Both the position numbers and the translations under genes were made by a program. Below, piece by piece: positions 46,509-55,073 of a stretch of 64,000 bases of DNA. The notes below the pieces were generated by a model. That model was not told the origin of the DNA, did no database searches, and saw only the letters and a list, made by a program, of their open reading frames with translations. Numbering within the stretch: position 1 is the stretch's first letter; the number at the start of each line of letters is the position of its first letter. The DNA comes from Shewanella yunxiaonensis (GTDB taxonomy: Bacteria > Pseudomonadota > Gammaproteobacteria > Enterobacterales > Shewanellaceae). The stretch is taken from contig NZ_CP073587.1 in NCBI RefSeq assembly GCF_018223345.1, forward strand, positions 1,523,001 to 1,587,000. The letters are read 5' to 3'.

Positions 46509-47042
46509 ATGATGCAGGATCTGGTGAAATACATCAGACTCTTCAGTCAACACGGTCGGCTGGTGACGCTGCCACAAGTGGTAGCGGTCATCGGTCAGTC
46601 GGACGATGAAGAAGAGACCGAAGATGTTGTAGGACAGTACATTCAGTTGGTACTGGCACCGGAATATGCAGATATCTGTATGCGGCAGTCAGCGGACGAG
46701 TATTATTTCTTTTCGAGGAAACATATCGTTGAGAGTTATGCGAACCGTTGGCTGGCCATCCGGCGAGGTGAAGTGCTTCAGACGTTAGTCAATCAGGTAC
46801 GAGATTTCAGTTGTCGACATAAAGCGGTTGTCGAGGAAATTGTGCTACGTAGTAAGCCATATGAGCTCGACAACGAGAGTCAGCAAGCTTTACGCGAACA
46901 ACTGGATGCAGACCCTGAATGTTGTGATATCGCTTATGCGATTAATGCTAAAGGCGAGGGCTACTACTACTCCACCCGAGGCTTAACGGCAAGATATGCT
47001 AAAGTGCTCGCAAACTATGATCCCTATGAGTGGTCATGTTGA
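46509..47042 (+). CDS. Small protein of the AOR operon (YdhW position), function unknown
   Basis: A soluble 177-residue protein starting three bases after the AOR stop, hence translationally coupled. It has no signal peptide, no CXXC motif and an acidic QSDDEEETEDVV stretch. A basic/helical middle (YANRWLAIRRGEVLQTLV) follows, and the end holds aromatic residues (YYYSTRGLTARYAK). E. coli encodes the unrelated-looking or poorly known YdhW in this position; the equivalence rests on place and size, not on a sequence match I can show. A cofactor-insertion or Tat-proofreading chaperone for the AOR/ferredoxin pair is an attractive but untested idea. Confidence 0.7.
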   Translation: MMQDLVKYIRLFSQHGRLVTLPQVVAVIGQSDDEEETEDVVGQYIQLVLAPEYADICMRQSADEYYFFSRKHIVESYANRWLAIRRGEVLQTLVNQVRDFSCRHKAVVEEIVLRSKPYELDNESQQALREQLDADPECCDIAYAINAKGEGYYYSTRGLTARYAKVLANYDPYEWSC

Positions 47043-47106
47043 AATTGCTGGTAAATATTACTCATCATTGCTAACTATGCTATTAAGAGCATAAGTCCCA
47101 GTTATT

Positions 47107-47136
47107 GGCCACTCCTTCACCAGAGTGGCCTTTTTT
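47107..47136. terminator. Terminator after the AOR operon
   Basis: GGCCACTC and GAGTGGCC pair around an eight-base loop, followed by six Ts; the convergent esterase gene ends just beyond. Confidence 0.92.
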
Positions 47137-47147
47137 ATTACGGATTC

Positions 47148-48686
47148 TTACTGTAATTTTTCCACTAAATCCAACTGCGCCTGTTGAGGATCTGCTACTG
47201 CTGCGGTCGCAGATTTACCTTGTGGTGCCACCCAGAGGATCTCGTCAGCCGCGGTGTTATATTTTGGCCACAAGGGTAAATCAGCACCATTGGGATTACC
47301 GGTTTTCGCAAAATTGACCCAGTAGGCTTGCATCATGCTGGCCACGGCTTTGTCATCCGTTGATGTTTGAGCACCATAAACAGCATCAAGCGTATTAAAA
47401 ATATAAGGAATTTCGCTGGCATGTGGCGCTCCTTGCCAAGCGTTTCGGCGACTGCTAGCCACATAACCGAAACGATATTGCCATACTGGTGTGCCGCGTT
47501 CGGCAAATGCGCGAGCGACAAAACGGGCAGGTTCCAGCATCAATTTTTGCATAGCGATATGCTGTGCCAAGGCGTCTGTGTCTGCAATTTCTTGATAAGC
47601 ACTTGTGGCTGCAGCTGTCTTAGCAGCGAACTGCGCTAATACCGTCTCCCGATGGTCAGGCTTTTGCAATACAAACCCTAAATCAGCACTGTTGGCACCG
47701 ATCAGTAACGGGACTCTGGCAAAATCGCCTTTGAGATAAGCTTCTTGCGGCTCTTTTTCAACGACCTGTCCATCGGTCATCGGCCCTGAGTAAGTTTGGC
47801 GATTTTGCGACATGGTCTGAAGGTTTAGATCCCTCGTGACGTCTGCTGCCGGTAATGCGCGCAATTTTTCTAACGCCGCCTTATCTGTGCCCATTACCCC
47901 GTGCGCTTGAGCAAACGCCATTCCCATCGCGGCTGCTTGTGACCAGCTTTGCTCTCCGTTGAGACTATGGCGCCCGTTACCGGATTGAATGATCGCTTTT
48001 TGGAATAAATCTCGTCCGAAACGGCTGCTAAGCAGGGCATTGATGGCATAACCCCCGGCTGATTCACCAAACAGCGTCACATTGCGTGGATCGCCGCCAA
48101 ACTGGATGATATTGTCCTGTACCCATCGTAATGCTTTGATTTGATCAGTAAGTCCGAAATTGCCAACAAACATGTTGCCGTCCATTGCTGGATGGGCAAA
48201 AAATCCCAGTCGTCCAAGACGATAATTGAAACTGACAAATATCACCCCAGCTCTGGCAAACGCCGCACCATCATATACAGGAGATGCACTTCCTCCATTG
48301 ACGAAGCCTCCGCCGTGAACCCACACCATGACCGGTGTCGGTCCCCTAAACTGGCTGGGACGCCAGATATTGAGCGTCAGACAGTCTTCGCTGTAATTGT
48401 CAGGCAAGGGCGCTGCATCACCAAGAAATGTTGCCTGCATACAACTTGGGCCAAACGCGTCGGCTTTACGGATCCCACGCCACGACGGTGCGGTAAGCGG
48501 TCGCTGCCAGCGTAATTCGCCTAACGGGGGTTTTGCATAAGGAATACCTAAAAAGACATCAATGCCCTGTTGCTGTATACCTTCTAAACGTCCTGATTGA
48601 ATTTGCACGATAGGACCGGACTGTGCGTTTGCCAATATTGCAAAACACAAACAGCCGCAGGCTGCCATCCATTTCACCAGATTCAT
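47148..48686 (-). CDS. Secreted type-B carboxylesterase
   Basis: Alpha/beta-hydrolase of the carboxylesterase type B family (para-nitrobenzyl-esterase-like), 512 residues. The first 21 residues form a Sec signal peptide ending ANA. Landmarks are FLGIPYAKPPLGELRW, EDCLTLNIWRP, the oxyanion motif VHGGGFVNGG, the nucleophile Ser209 in FGESAGGY and the catalytic His in GAPHASEIPY. The substrate is unknown; an ester of medium size is likely. It is transcribed alone. Confidence 0.9.
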   Translation of the reverse strand: MNLVKWMAACGCLCFAILANAQSGPIVQIQSGRLEGIQQQGIDVFLGIPYAKPPLGELRWQRPLTAPSWRGIRKADAFGPSCMQATFLGDAAPLPDNYSEDCLTLNIWRPSQFRGPTPVMVWVHGGGFVNGGSASPVYDGAAFARAGVIFVSFNYRLGRLGFFAHPAMDGNMFVGNFGLTDQIKALRWVQDNIIQFGGDPRNVTLFGESAGGYAINALLSSRFGRDLFQKAIIQSGNGRHSLNGEQSWSQAAAMGMAFAQAHGVMGTDKAALEKLRALPAADVTRDLNLQTMSQNRQTYSGPMTDGQVVEKEPQEAYLKGDFARVPLLIGANSADLGFVLQKPDHRETVLAQFAAKTAAATSAYQEIADTDALAQHIAMQKLMLEPARFVARAFAERGTPVWQYRFGYVASSRRNAWQGAPHASEIPYIFNTLDAVYGAQTSTDDKAVASMMQAYWVNFAKTGNPNGADLPLWPKYNTAADEILWVAPQGKSATAAVADPQQAQLDLVEKLQ

Positions 48687-48796
48687 GCCATCCCCTTATG
48701 TTGTCTTAGCTTATGGCGGTAATAAACCGCCACATGATACCGCAAAGCTGACATAAATGTGGTGTGGACGCGAGGAGGATTATTTGAGTTGTTGGC

Positions 48797-49441
48797 TTAA
48801 CTGCGACTAGCAAGCGCCAGTTTTATCCCTAGAGATATAAATAGGGTGCCGACGACTTTGTTGATAAGCATTCCAATCTGTTGGTGGCTTTTCAAACGCT
48901 TTCCCGCAGTGGCAGCCAACAGCGCCAATAGCAGGCAATAAATCATGCTGTTGAATTCAAAAATGAGTCCTAACAACAAAAATGCCCAGGCTTTATGATC
49001 GGCATCATGGCTGATAAATTGCGGTACAAATGCCAGGAAAAACAACGCTACTTTTGGATTCAAGGCGTTGGTAAAGAAACCTTGTACATAGATCTGTCGC
49101 AAAGATTCTGTTCTGTGCGGTGCCGCTTGGTCTACCGCTTCATGGCTAACTTTGGGTCGGTGCCACAGTGCTTTGATACCGATGTAGATCAGGTAAGCGG
49201 CCCCGATGATTTTCACAATGGTGAAGGCGGTAGCTGAGCTGGCTAAAATGGCGGAGAGTCCCAGTGCAGCAGCAAAAATATGCACCAATAAGCCACTGCC
49301 AATCCCTATCGCCGCAATACAGCCAGCACGCCATCCTTGTGCGGCACTTTTGGTGACAATCAACAGCGAATCTGGCCCAGGAGTGAGATTGAGCAGAAAA
49401 CCGGACAAAATGAAGATAGCAAGATCGTGTGTCCCTAGCAT
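48797..49441 (-). CDS. LysE/RhtB family exporter
   Basis: Inner-membrane metabolite exporter, 214 residues, six predicted helices. It has the LysE signature NLTPGPDSLLIVTKSAAQGW, a GAAYLIYIGIKALW third helix and QGFFTNALNPKVALFFLAF. It is similar in type but not closely related to the exporter at 39.5 kb. The neighbouring racemase gene lies 18 bp upstream on the same strand, suggesting co-transcription and perhaps an amino-acid link, which is inference. Confidence 0.9.
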   Translation of the reverse strand: MLGTHDLAIFILSGFLLNLTPGPDSLLIVTKSAAQGWRAGCIAAIGIGSGLLVHIFAAALGLSAILASSATAFTIVKIIGAAYLIYIGIKALWHRPKVSHEAVDQAAPHRTESLRQIYVQGFFTNALNPKVALFFLAFVPQFISHDADHKAWAFLLLGLIFEFNSMIYCLLLALLAATAGKRLKSHQQIGMLINKVVGTLFISLGIKLALASRS

Positions 49442-49459
49442 AAGTGCCGTATTCCTATG

Positions 49460-50173
49460 TTAATCATTGTTGACTGGCGATTCGGTAACTGCGAAGGCAA
49501 CCGCCTTTTCGGCGTGAATTGCGGTAGTATCAAGCAGTTTTACCTCGGTATCCTGTTGCTGCACTAACAAACCGATTTCAGTGCAGCCAAGGATCACGGC
49601 CTGCGCTCCTCGCTGTGCCAAGTCATGAATGATATCGAGATAGGCGGCTTTGGACTCAGACAGAATTTTCCCGGCACAAAGCTCGTCGTAAATGATCCGG
49701 TGCACAGTTTGCCGAGCCTCAGTGTCTGGCACCAATACTTCCAGTCCAAATTTTTGCTGCAGACGCTCGCGATAAAATTCCTGCTCCATGGTAAAAGCGG
49801 TTCCCAGCAAACCAACGGTGTGGATCCCTTGTTGCTGTAATACTTCACCGGTGGCGTCAGCAATATGCAGCAGCGGAATATCGATTTCTGCGGCGACCTG
49901 ATCGGCGACCTTATGCATGGTGTTGGTACAGATCAGCAGTGCGTCAGCCCCAGCTTTTTCAATAGATTGTGCGGCATTTATCAGAATCTTTGCCATCGCA
50001 TCCCAGTCGCCCAGTTTTTGCAACTGTTCAATTGGGGCAAAGTCGATGCTGTACAGCACCATTTCTGCTGAATGCAGGCCGCCCAGTTTGGCATTTACGC
50101 CTTGATTGATTATTCGATAATAACTTTGGGTACTTTCCCAACTCATGCCGCCGAGTAAACCTATCTTATTCAT
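49460..50173 (-). CDS. Aspartate/glutamate racemase family protein (YgeA-like)
   Basis: PLP-independent racemase of 237 residues using two cysteines. The first is in LLICTNTMHKVAD, the second in VILGCTEIGLLV; the substrate-anchoring N terminus is GLLGGMSWESTQSYY. The family interconverts D- and L-Asp, Glu or, for E. coli YgeA, broad amino acids such as homoserine. It is upstream of a LysE exporter on the same strand. Confidence 0.92.
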   Translation of the reverse strand: MNKIGLLGGMSWESTQSYYRIINQGVNAKLGGLHSAEMVLYSIDFAPIEQLQKLGDWDAMAKILINAAQSIEKAGADALLICTNTMHKVADQVAAEIDIPLLHIADATGEVLQQQGIHTVGLLGTAFTMEQEFYRERLQQKFGLEVLVPDTEARQTVHRIIYDELCAGKILSESKAAYLDIIHDLAQRGAQAVILGCTEIGLLVQQQDTEVKLLDTTAIHAEKAVAFAVTESPVNND

Positions 50174-50198
50174 ACCGTTCCTGGACTGATTGGTTGTC

Positions 50199-50711
50199 TT
50201 ATTTTAGGTCTTTGCGCAGCAGATAGTCGGTTTGTGGATCATCACCCATGTTAAATATATGCTGCCCAATACGATAAAACCCATTTCGCTGATAAAAGGC
50301 AAGTGCTTTCTGGTTATGTTCCCAGACCCCTAAAAATAACCACTGCTTTTGCTGCTCGTTGGCGATATTAATGACAGCGTTCAGTAGTTGCTGACCGAGT
50401 CCTTGCCCTTGATATCGACGTAAAACATAAATGCGTTCTAATTCGAGCGCGTTGGGGTCATTGAATTCCGTTTGCGCAGATCCGTTATTAATTTTGAAAT
50501 AGCCTGTGACTTGGTCGTGCTTATATGCCAGAAAAAATTGGCTGTGCGGCTCGGCCAATTCATCGCTGAGTCTTTGTGTATTAAATGCCTGTTGCAAATA
50601 GCTTTGCATATTGGCAGGCGTATTAGCTGCCTCAAAGGTTTCGACGTAGGTTGCAAGGCTAATTTGGCGCAGTAATGTAAGGTCTTTGGGGTGGCAGGGA
50701 TTAAGTATCAC
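50199..50711 (-). CDS. GNAT N-acetyltransferase (PaiA/spermidine-type)
   Basis: Acetyltransferase of 170 residues with acetyl-CoA pyrophosphate loop RRYQGQGLGQQLL and the conserved GVWEHNQKALAFYQRNGF near the C terminus. It is closest in appearance to PaiA-type polyamine/diamine acetyltransferases, but the substrate is not certain. The start overlaps the end of the next upstream GNAT gene by four bases, so they are translationally coupled. Confidence 0.87.
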   Translation of the reverse strand: MILNPCHPKDLTLLRQISLATYVETFEAANTPANMQSYLQQAFNTQRLSDELAEPHSQFFLAYKHDQVTGYFKINNGSAQTEFNDPNALELERIYVLRRYQGQGLGQQLLNAVINIANEQQKQWLFLGVWEHNQKALAFYQRNGFYRIGQHIFNMGDDPQTDYLLRKDLK

Positions 50712-51286
50712 TGGGTTAAATCCTTAGCGACTGCGGGCAATGTTGATAAAGGATTGAAATCGATACGATATATCGCCATTGGGACTCGCAGATCCTGACT
50801 GTTATGGCGCATTTCTTCGGCAATCTTCTTCATCCCCACATGTTGCATGACTTTACCTGACGCGGGATTACTCACAAGGTGAACTGCACTGACGGCAGTC
50901 AGTTGGTAAATGCGCTGAGCGTTCTCTAACAGAGCTTGGAGTGCTTCAGAACAGTATCCTTGATTACGATAAAGCTTACCGATCCAGTAGCCGGTTTCTG
51001 CCTGATTATCTTCAGTCGCGGTCAGACTGATGGCACCAATTAAGGTGCCTGAACTTCTCAAGCTAATCGCCCAGGCATAACTGTCATAACATTGTGCCAG
51101 TTGTTGCTGAAGTTCCAACCACACTCTGGCATCGTCTTCGTCATAGGGGGATGGAATGTTTAAGGTGTTTTCGGCAATCACGGGGTCATTTGCCAACTGC
51201 GTTATCGCCGGAATATCACTGAATGAAAAAGGCCGTAACAGCAGCCGTTCGCTACTGATAAAGGCGTGTTGCTTAGCCCTAAACAT
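50708..51286 (-). CDS. GNAT N-acetyltransferase (RimJ/RimL type)
   Basis: 192 residues with the group's opening SERLLLRPFSFSDIPAI, the GYWIGKLYRNQGYCSEALQAL acetyl-CoA loop and the closing SNPASGKVMQHVGM. It is translated just before, and overlaps, the PaiA-type gene. The substrate is unknown (ribosomal N termini or small amines are usual in this group). Confidence 0.88.
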   Translation of the reverse strand: MFRAKQHAFISSERLLLRPFSFSDIPAITQLANDPVIAENTLNIPSPYDEDDARVWLELQQQLAQCYDSYAWAISLRSSGTLIGAISLTATEDNQAETGYWIGKLYRNQGYCSEALQALLENAQRIYQLTAVSAVHLVSNPASGKVMQHVGMKKIAEEMRHNSQDLRVPMAIYRIDFNPLSTLPAVAKDLTQ

Positions 51287-51333
51287 TTTAAATATCTCAA
51301 ATATGCGGTTTTGGTGTGTTCTGCACAGCTGAA

Positions 51334-51876
51334 TTATGCCAACTTACCATCGTGACAGATAACAAATTGTAACTCTTCACAGGTTTCTCCTTTGTATTGA
51401 GCCTGGCGACATAACTCAAGTTGCATGCCGGCATGTTGTAGCGCTTTTATACACGCACGGTTGCGACGGTCAGTACAAGCAATGACGCGAGTGACCGGCG
51501 TCGTGCTAAAGATCAATTCGAGTAGCGAGCCACAAACTTCACGGCCATAACCTTGTCCTTGGGCATCATGGGTAATGCTTAAGCCGAATTCTGCTTCATC
51601 AAGCGCCTCGGAAAGCCAGATCCCGACATCACCAATCAGTTGTTGGTCCGAAAGTCTGACAACAGCCAATTGTTGCCATTGACCCGCCACCGGGAATGAT
51701 AATTGGCTTTGCGCGTCTACAAATTGTTGGCTCTGTTCAAGTGTATGTGGTTCCCAGCCCTGAAGTTGTGCCACTCTGGGATCACTGCGATACCCGTGAA
51801 AATGATGTAGGTCCTCAGGACAAAACGAACGCAACATGACCCGTTGTGCACGCCAAGGGAGCGGGGAGGTGTTCAC
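51334..51876 (-). CDS. GNAT N-acetyltransferase
   Basis: 180 residues with AQRVMLRSFCPEDLHHF at the start, the EFGLSITHDAQGQGYGREVCGSL acetyl-CoA loop (split around the beta-bulge) and CTDRRNRACIKALQHAGM near the end. It overlaps the upstream methyltransferase stop by four bases and forms part of a three-GNAT run. The substrate is unknown. Confidence 0.87.
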   Translation of the reverse strand: MNTSPLPWRAQRVMLRSFCPEDLHHFHGYRSDPRVAQLQGWEPHTLEQSQQFVDAQSQLSFPVAGQWQQLAVVRLSDQQLIGDVGIWLSEALDEAEFGLSITHDAQGQGYGREVCGSLLELIFSTTPVTRVIACTDRRNRACIKALQHAGMQLELCRQAQYKGETCEELQFVICHDGKLA

Positions 51877-52481
51877 GATTTACGAAATCCCGTCAGCAAG
51901 AACACCGGATAATCACCATAGGGTTTACGCGCCACGCTGGCATTGATCACTTGAACCTGTTCAAAACCTGCCCTACGGGCTGCTGCGGCAATCTCTTCGT
52001 GTTCAAAACCAAAATGAAAAACACCGGTATCATCCGTATGGAAACTGCCATCTTCTTTATCCAAATCAGCGATGGCGATAAAGCCACCTGGATGTACCAT
52101 TCGCTCAAATTTGGAAAACATGGCATCAATGTTTTGGATGTGGTGCATGGTCATGGAGGAAATAATGCCATCGAACTGCCCGTCAATGTCTGTCTGCTCC
52201 AGATTGGCCTGGATCATTTCAAGCTCACAGGGCAAATTCGCCTGCTTTTCCGCGAGTTGTTGATTCATTGAGGCAGAGATATCTACGGCAGTAATTTTGC
52301 GCACATTGGGTGCAATACGTTCCAGCAATAAACCTGTGCCTGAGCCAAAATCCACCAGATGCATCTCGTCGCTGAGGGCTACCTGACGCCGAATCGCATC
52401 TGCAATATTGCCAACGTTGTCCACTCGGTTGTTATCTTGTTCGTATATATGTGCTTTGTGGGAAAAGTAATCTTTACTCAT
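51873..52481 (-). CDS. Class I SAM-dependent methyltransferase
   Basis: 202 residues with SAM motif I VDFGSGTGLLLERI, the acidic loop TAVDISASMNQQL and motif VHPGGFIAIADLDKEDGSFH. It is a Methyltransf_11/25-type small-molecule methyltransferase; the substrate is not identifiable. It is translationally coupled to the following GNAT gene, so the two may modify a common compound (inference). Confidence 0.86.
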   Translation of the reverse strand: MSKDYFSHKAHIYEQDNNRVDNVGNIADAIRRQVALSDEMHLVDFGSGTGLLLERIAPNVRKITAVDISASMNQQLAEKQANLPCELEMIQANLEQTDIDGQFDGIISSMTMHHIQNIDAMFSKFERMVHPGGFIAIADLDKEDGSFHTDDTGVFHFGFEHEEIAAAARRAGFEQVQVINASVARKPYGDYPVFLLTGFRKS

Positions 52482-52592
52482 GTTGTCTATCCGTTGTTCA
52501 GAATTCCGGTCAACAAAACCGCAGCAGGATGTCCGCTGTTATAGCAGGCGTCTTTATCGACAATCAAGGCAATCAGCCCGAAATCGCTCTTT

Positions 52593-53006
52593 TTAATCGG
52601 TAATAGGCGGCAGTTGTGAAAACGCAGGGATTGACGCGCATTCTTGCGCCCAGTTGGCTTGACTGGCGGTAAAAATATGCGCTTGGGGCTTTATGGGGAC
52701 TTTACCGTCGATACATCCGGCAGGCACCATGAGCAAATTTTGCTGGGACAATACTGTCGGTACCGCTGCCCCACAAATACTGCAAAAGCTTTTTTGGTGT
52801 CGTGTCAGCGGGTGTTGATAGAACGAAATTTTTTCAGCACCTGACAACCATTTTAGCTGTGCTTGCGTTGAAAACAGATTGGCGGCATGCACTGAGCCGG
52901 TGTCTTTTTGGCAACGATGACAATGACACAACAGAAATTGTTCGAAATCACCTGAGATTTCAAAGGTAATGGCACCACACAGACAAGATCCGCGGGTTAT
53001 TTGCAT
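52593..53006 (-). CDS. GFA family (CENP-V/glutathione-dependent formaldehyde-activating-like) zinc protein
   Basis: 137 residues with paired zinc-binding cysteines: GSCLCGAITFEI, CHCHRCQKDTGS and FCSICGAAVPTV. It is the fold of Gfa and of the many uncharacterised GFA/DUF636 proteins; most do not act on formaldehyde, so only the fold is claimed. It stands alone, between the methyltransferase and a membrane-anchored hypothetical gene. Confidence 0.88.
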   Translation of the reverse strand: MQITRGSCLCGAITFEISGDFEQFLLCHCHRCQKDTGSVHAANLFSTQAQLKWLSGAEKISFYQHPLTRHQKSFCSICGAAVPTVLSQQNLLMVPAGCIDGKVPIKPQAHIFTASQANWAQECASIPAFSQLPPITD

Positions 53007-53056
53007 GATGTCTTACTCCGTGTTGCCACAAAAAAGCGTCAGTTCACCGATGCTTT

Positions 53057-54442
53057 TTATAAAACAGAACTCTGTTTATAAAGAAATCGGTAACTGGAAC
53101 CATTCAGTCCATTAAAAATAACACTTTGCTGTACAGCATCCCAAAGATATGGCTGATCAGTGTAGGGATTATGCAGTGTGGATTGCGACAGTTGCTGTTG
53201 TAGTTCGGAGGCACTTAAGCCGCGGCTACGAAATTCTGCCAACATCACTGACATGCGGCGCAGACCCTCAAGATCGGCAACTTTTGCGGCATAACTTCCC
53301 AGTGCGACATGATTTCCCGCCAACATGAGTTCTCCTACGGGGTTGTATAGCTTGAATGGCACGCCTGCGGCAATTTTGTTGGGAGGCAGATTATTCAAAT
53401 GCTCAATCGCCGCGGGTAGCTGTTCATAAGTCACTTGTAAGGTATCGTTGATTGACAATACGAGGTCAGCGTAGCGATTGGCGGATTCTTGCTTTTGTAT
53501 CAAGGGTTTGAGCAGCAGTATGCTTAAGTCATTAGCAATGGAACTGTCCATTTGCTGTGAGCGTAAATCGTGCTTAATGGTGTTATTAAAAAGTGCCCAT
53601 TCGCCTGCCAGCGCAGGCAACATCGCGCGTTCTTCATCATTGAATGGCAATGCCCAGATTTGCGGTGTCGCGGCGGCAACATTGTCGGGGGTTAATTGTT
53701 GTAAGATCAAATTAGCCCAACCCAAGTCATTCTTAATCAAACCGGTAATCACTAATTTACTCAGCAGGGTATCTGCGTCAGCCAATGCTTTACGCCAGAA
53801 ATGGATATCGGCAGTCAACAACCGATTTACGGCAATTGCGTCCTGCTGGGTTGCTAATAACCAAGCGTGAGTCATCAGCAGCGTCTGTGCTTTGGTAATC
53901 AGTCGATAATCAGGCATCGGTGTTTGCGTGCTTACAGGCACATTTTCGTGCCATTCGTTGAATGCCAGCAATTTCTGGTAGCGCGCTAATAGCCAATCTT
54001 GTTGCTGTAGCAATGATGTTAGCTGATCCTGCTCTGCGATAAGCTGTTGCTGGCAGGTCAAATTCTGGAATTGGCAGGTAGTGGCAAGTTGGGTGAAGAC
54101 CTCTGGAAACATAGGCGTTGGGCTATAAATGGTTTTATCAGCCTCACGGACGTTGCCATCAGTATTAAATGTCTGATTAATTACTTTGATACGGTCATTG
54201 CCAAAGTGGAGCGGATCGATATCCGATGCGGCAGCAAAGCCCATGACATAGGCATAGGCATTATTGCCTGTTGCCGCTTGCATGCGTTGTTCGGTAAATC
54301 TTTGGAGTTGGAGGGCGGAAGCTGAAGGCTCGCTATCTCGCATATTGGCAGCAAGTAGGAGCAGATAAGCACAAACGACAAATGCCAGCAACGACAGTAA
54401 AATCCACGAGAGTCCTTTCATAACGCCTTTAATCATTTTCAT
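53057..54442 (-). CDS. Membrane-anchored hypothetical protein
   Basis: A 461-residue protein I do not recognise. An N-terminal stretch MKMIKGVMKGLSWILLSLLA leads into one membrane helix ending ~28-32, followed by a long, mainly helical, glutamine- and leucine-rich periplasmic domain. Recognisable points are only the cysteine pair CQFQNLTCQ and the aromatic-rich terminus. ATG 54442 is chosen because GGGAG lies five bases upstream; the frame stays open to 54544 but without a ribosome binding site. No partner gene is adjacent. Possibly a Shewanella-restricted envelope protein. Confidence 0.65.
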   Translation of the reverse strand: MKMIKGVMKGLSWILLSLLAFVVCAYLLLLAANMRDSEPSASALQLQRFTEQRMQAATGNNAYAYVMGFAAASDIDPLHFGNDRIKVINQTFNTDGNVREADKTIYSPTPMFPEVFTQLATTCQFQNLTCQQQLIAEQDQLTSLLQQQDWLLARYQKLLAFNEWHENVPVSTQTPMPDYRLITKAQTLLMTHAWLLATQQDAIAVNRLLTADIHFWRKALADADTLLSKLVITGLIKNDLGWANLILQQLTPDNVAAATPQIWALPFNDEERAMLPALAGEWALFNNTIKHDLRSQQMDSSIANDLSILLLKPLIQKQESANRYADLVLSINDTLQVTYEQLPAAIEHLNNLPPNKIAAGVPFKLYNPVGELMLAGNHVALGSYAAKVADLEGLRRMSVMLAEFRSRGLSASELQQQLSQSTLHNPYTDQPYLWDAVQQSVIFNGLNGSSYRFLYKQSSVL

Positions 54443-54688
54443 CATATCTCCCTGATGATGATGTCGTAGCGGGTGTAAATTCTGTACCACGACAATATAA
54501 CGGCTCTGACCAAAATTTATACACAAATTCTTATTAAATAGCAATCTAACAAAATATTAACCATATGAAAATGCAATAGATTTAGAAGCACGATAATTAA
54601 CAGATTTATGCGGGTGGCCAAGGATATTGGCGCTAAATTTAACGCTATAATAGCGCCGTGGTAATTCAAGATATAAAGATGAGCAAAG

Positions 54689-55030
54689 ATGATGACAGAA
54701 GTAAAAGTGGAAGAGCTAGCACTAGGTCAAGGTAAAACTGCTGTAAAAGGAGCATTGATCACCGCGCATTACCGTGGTTGGCTCGAAGATGGCACCGAGT
54801 TTGACTCCTCCTATAAGCGCGGTCAGCCTTTTCAAACAGTCCTGAGCAATAAGAAAGTGATCGCCGGATGGGTAGAAGGGATCACCGGGATGCAAGCGGG
54901 GGGAAAGCGACGGCTATGGGTGCCAGCGCATCTGGCCTATGGTGAACGCCAGATGGGCAACATGATCCCGGCAAACAGCAATTTGAATTTTGAAATTGAA
55001 CTGTTAGAAGTCCTGACTCGGGATGATTAG
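54689..55030 (+). CDS. FKBP-type peptidyl-prolyl cis-trans isomerase
   Basis: Single-domain FKBP of 113 residues: AHYRGWLEDGTEFDSSYKRGQPF, the active-site VIAGWVEGITGMQAGGKRRLWVPAHLAYG (split by short loops) and the end NLNFEIELLEV. There is no signal peptide, so it is cytoplasmic. A second ATG follows at 54692; the difference is one residue. It is convergent with ppx. Confidence 0.92.
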   Translation: MMTEVKVEELALGQGKTAVKGALITAHYRGWLEDGTEFDSSYKRGQPFQTVLSNKKVIAGWVEGITGMQAGGKRRLWVPAHLAYGERQMGNMIPANSNLNFEIELLEVLTRDD

Positions 55031-55038
55031 TGTTGATA

Positions 55039-55064
55039 ATCAGAGGGATTTATATCCCTCTGAT
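55039..55064. terminator. Hairpin between the FKBP gene and ppx
   Basis: ATCAGAGGGAT and ATCCCTCTGAT form a perfect 11-bp stem around TTAT between the two convergent stops. There is no strong T run, so it is a weaker terminator or a stability hairpin. Confidence 0.6.
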
Positions 55065-55073
55065 CCTCTCACA

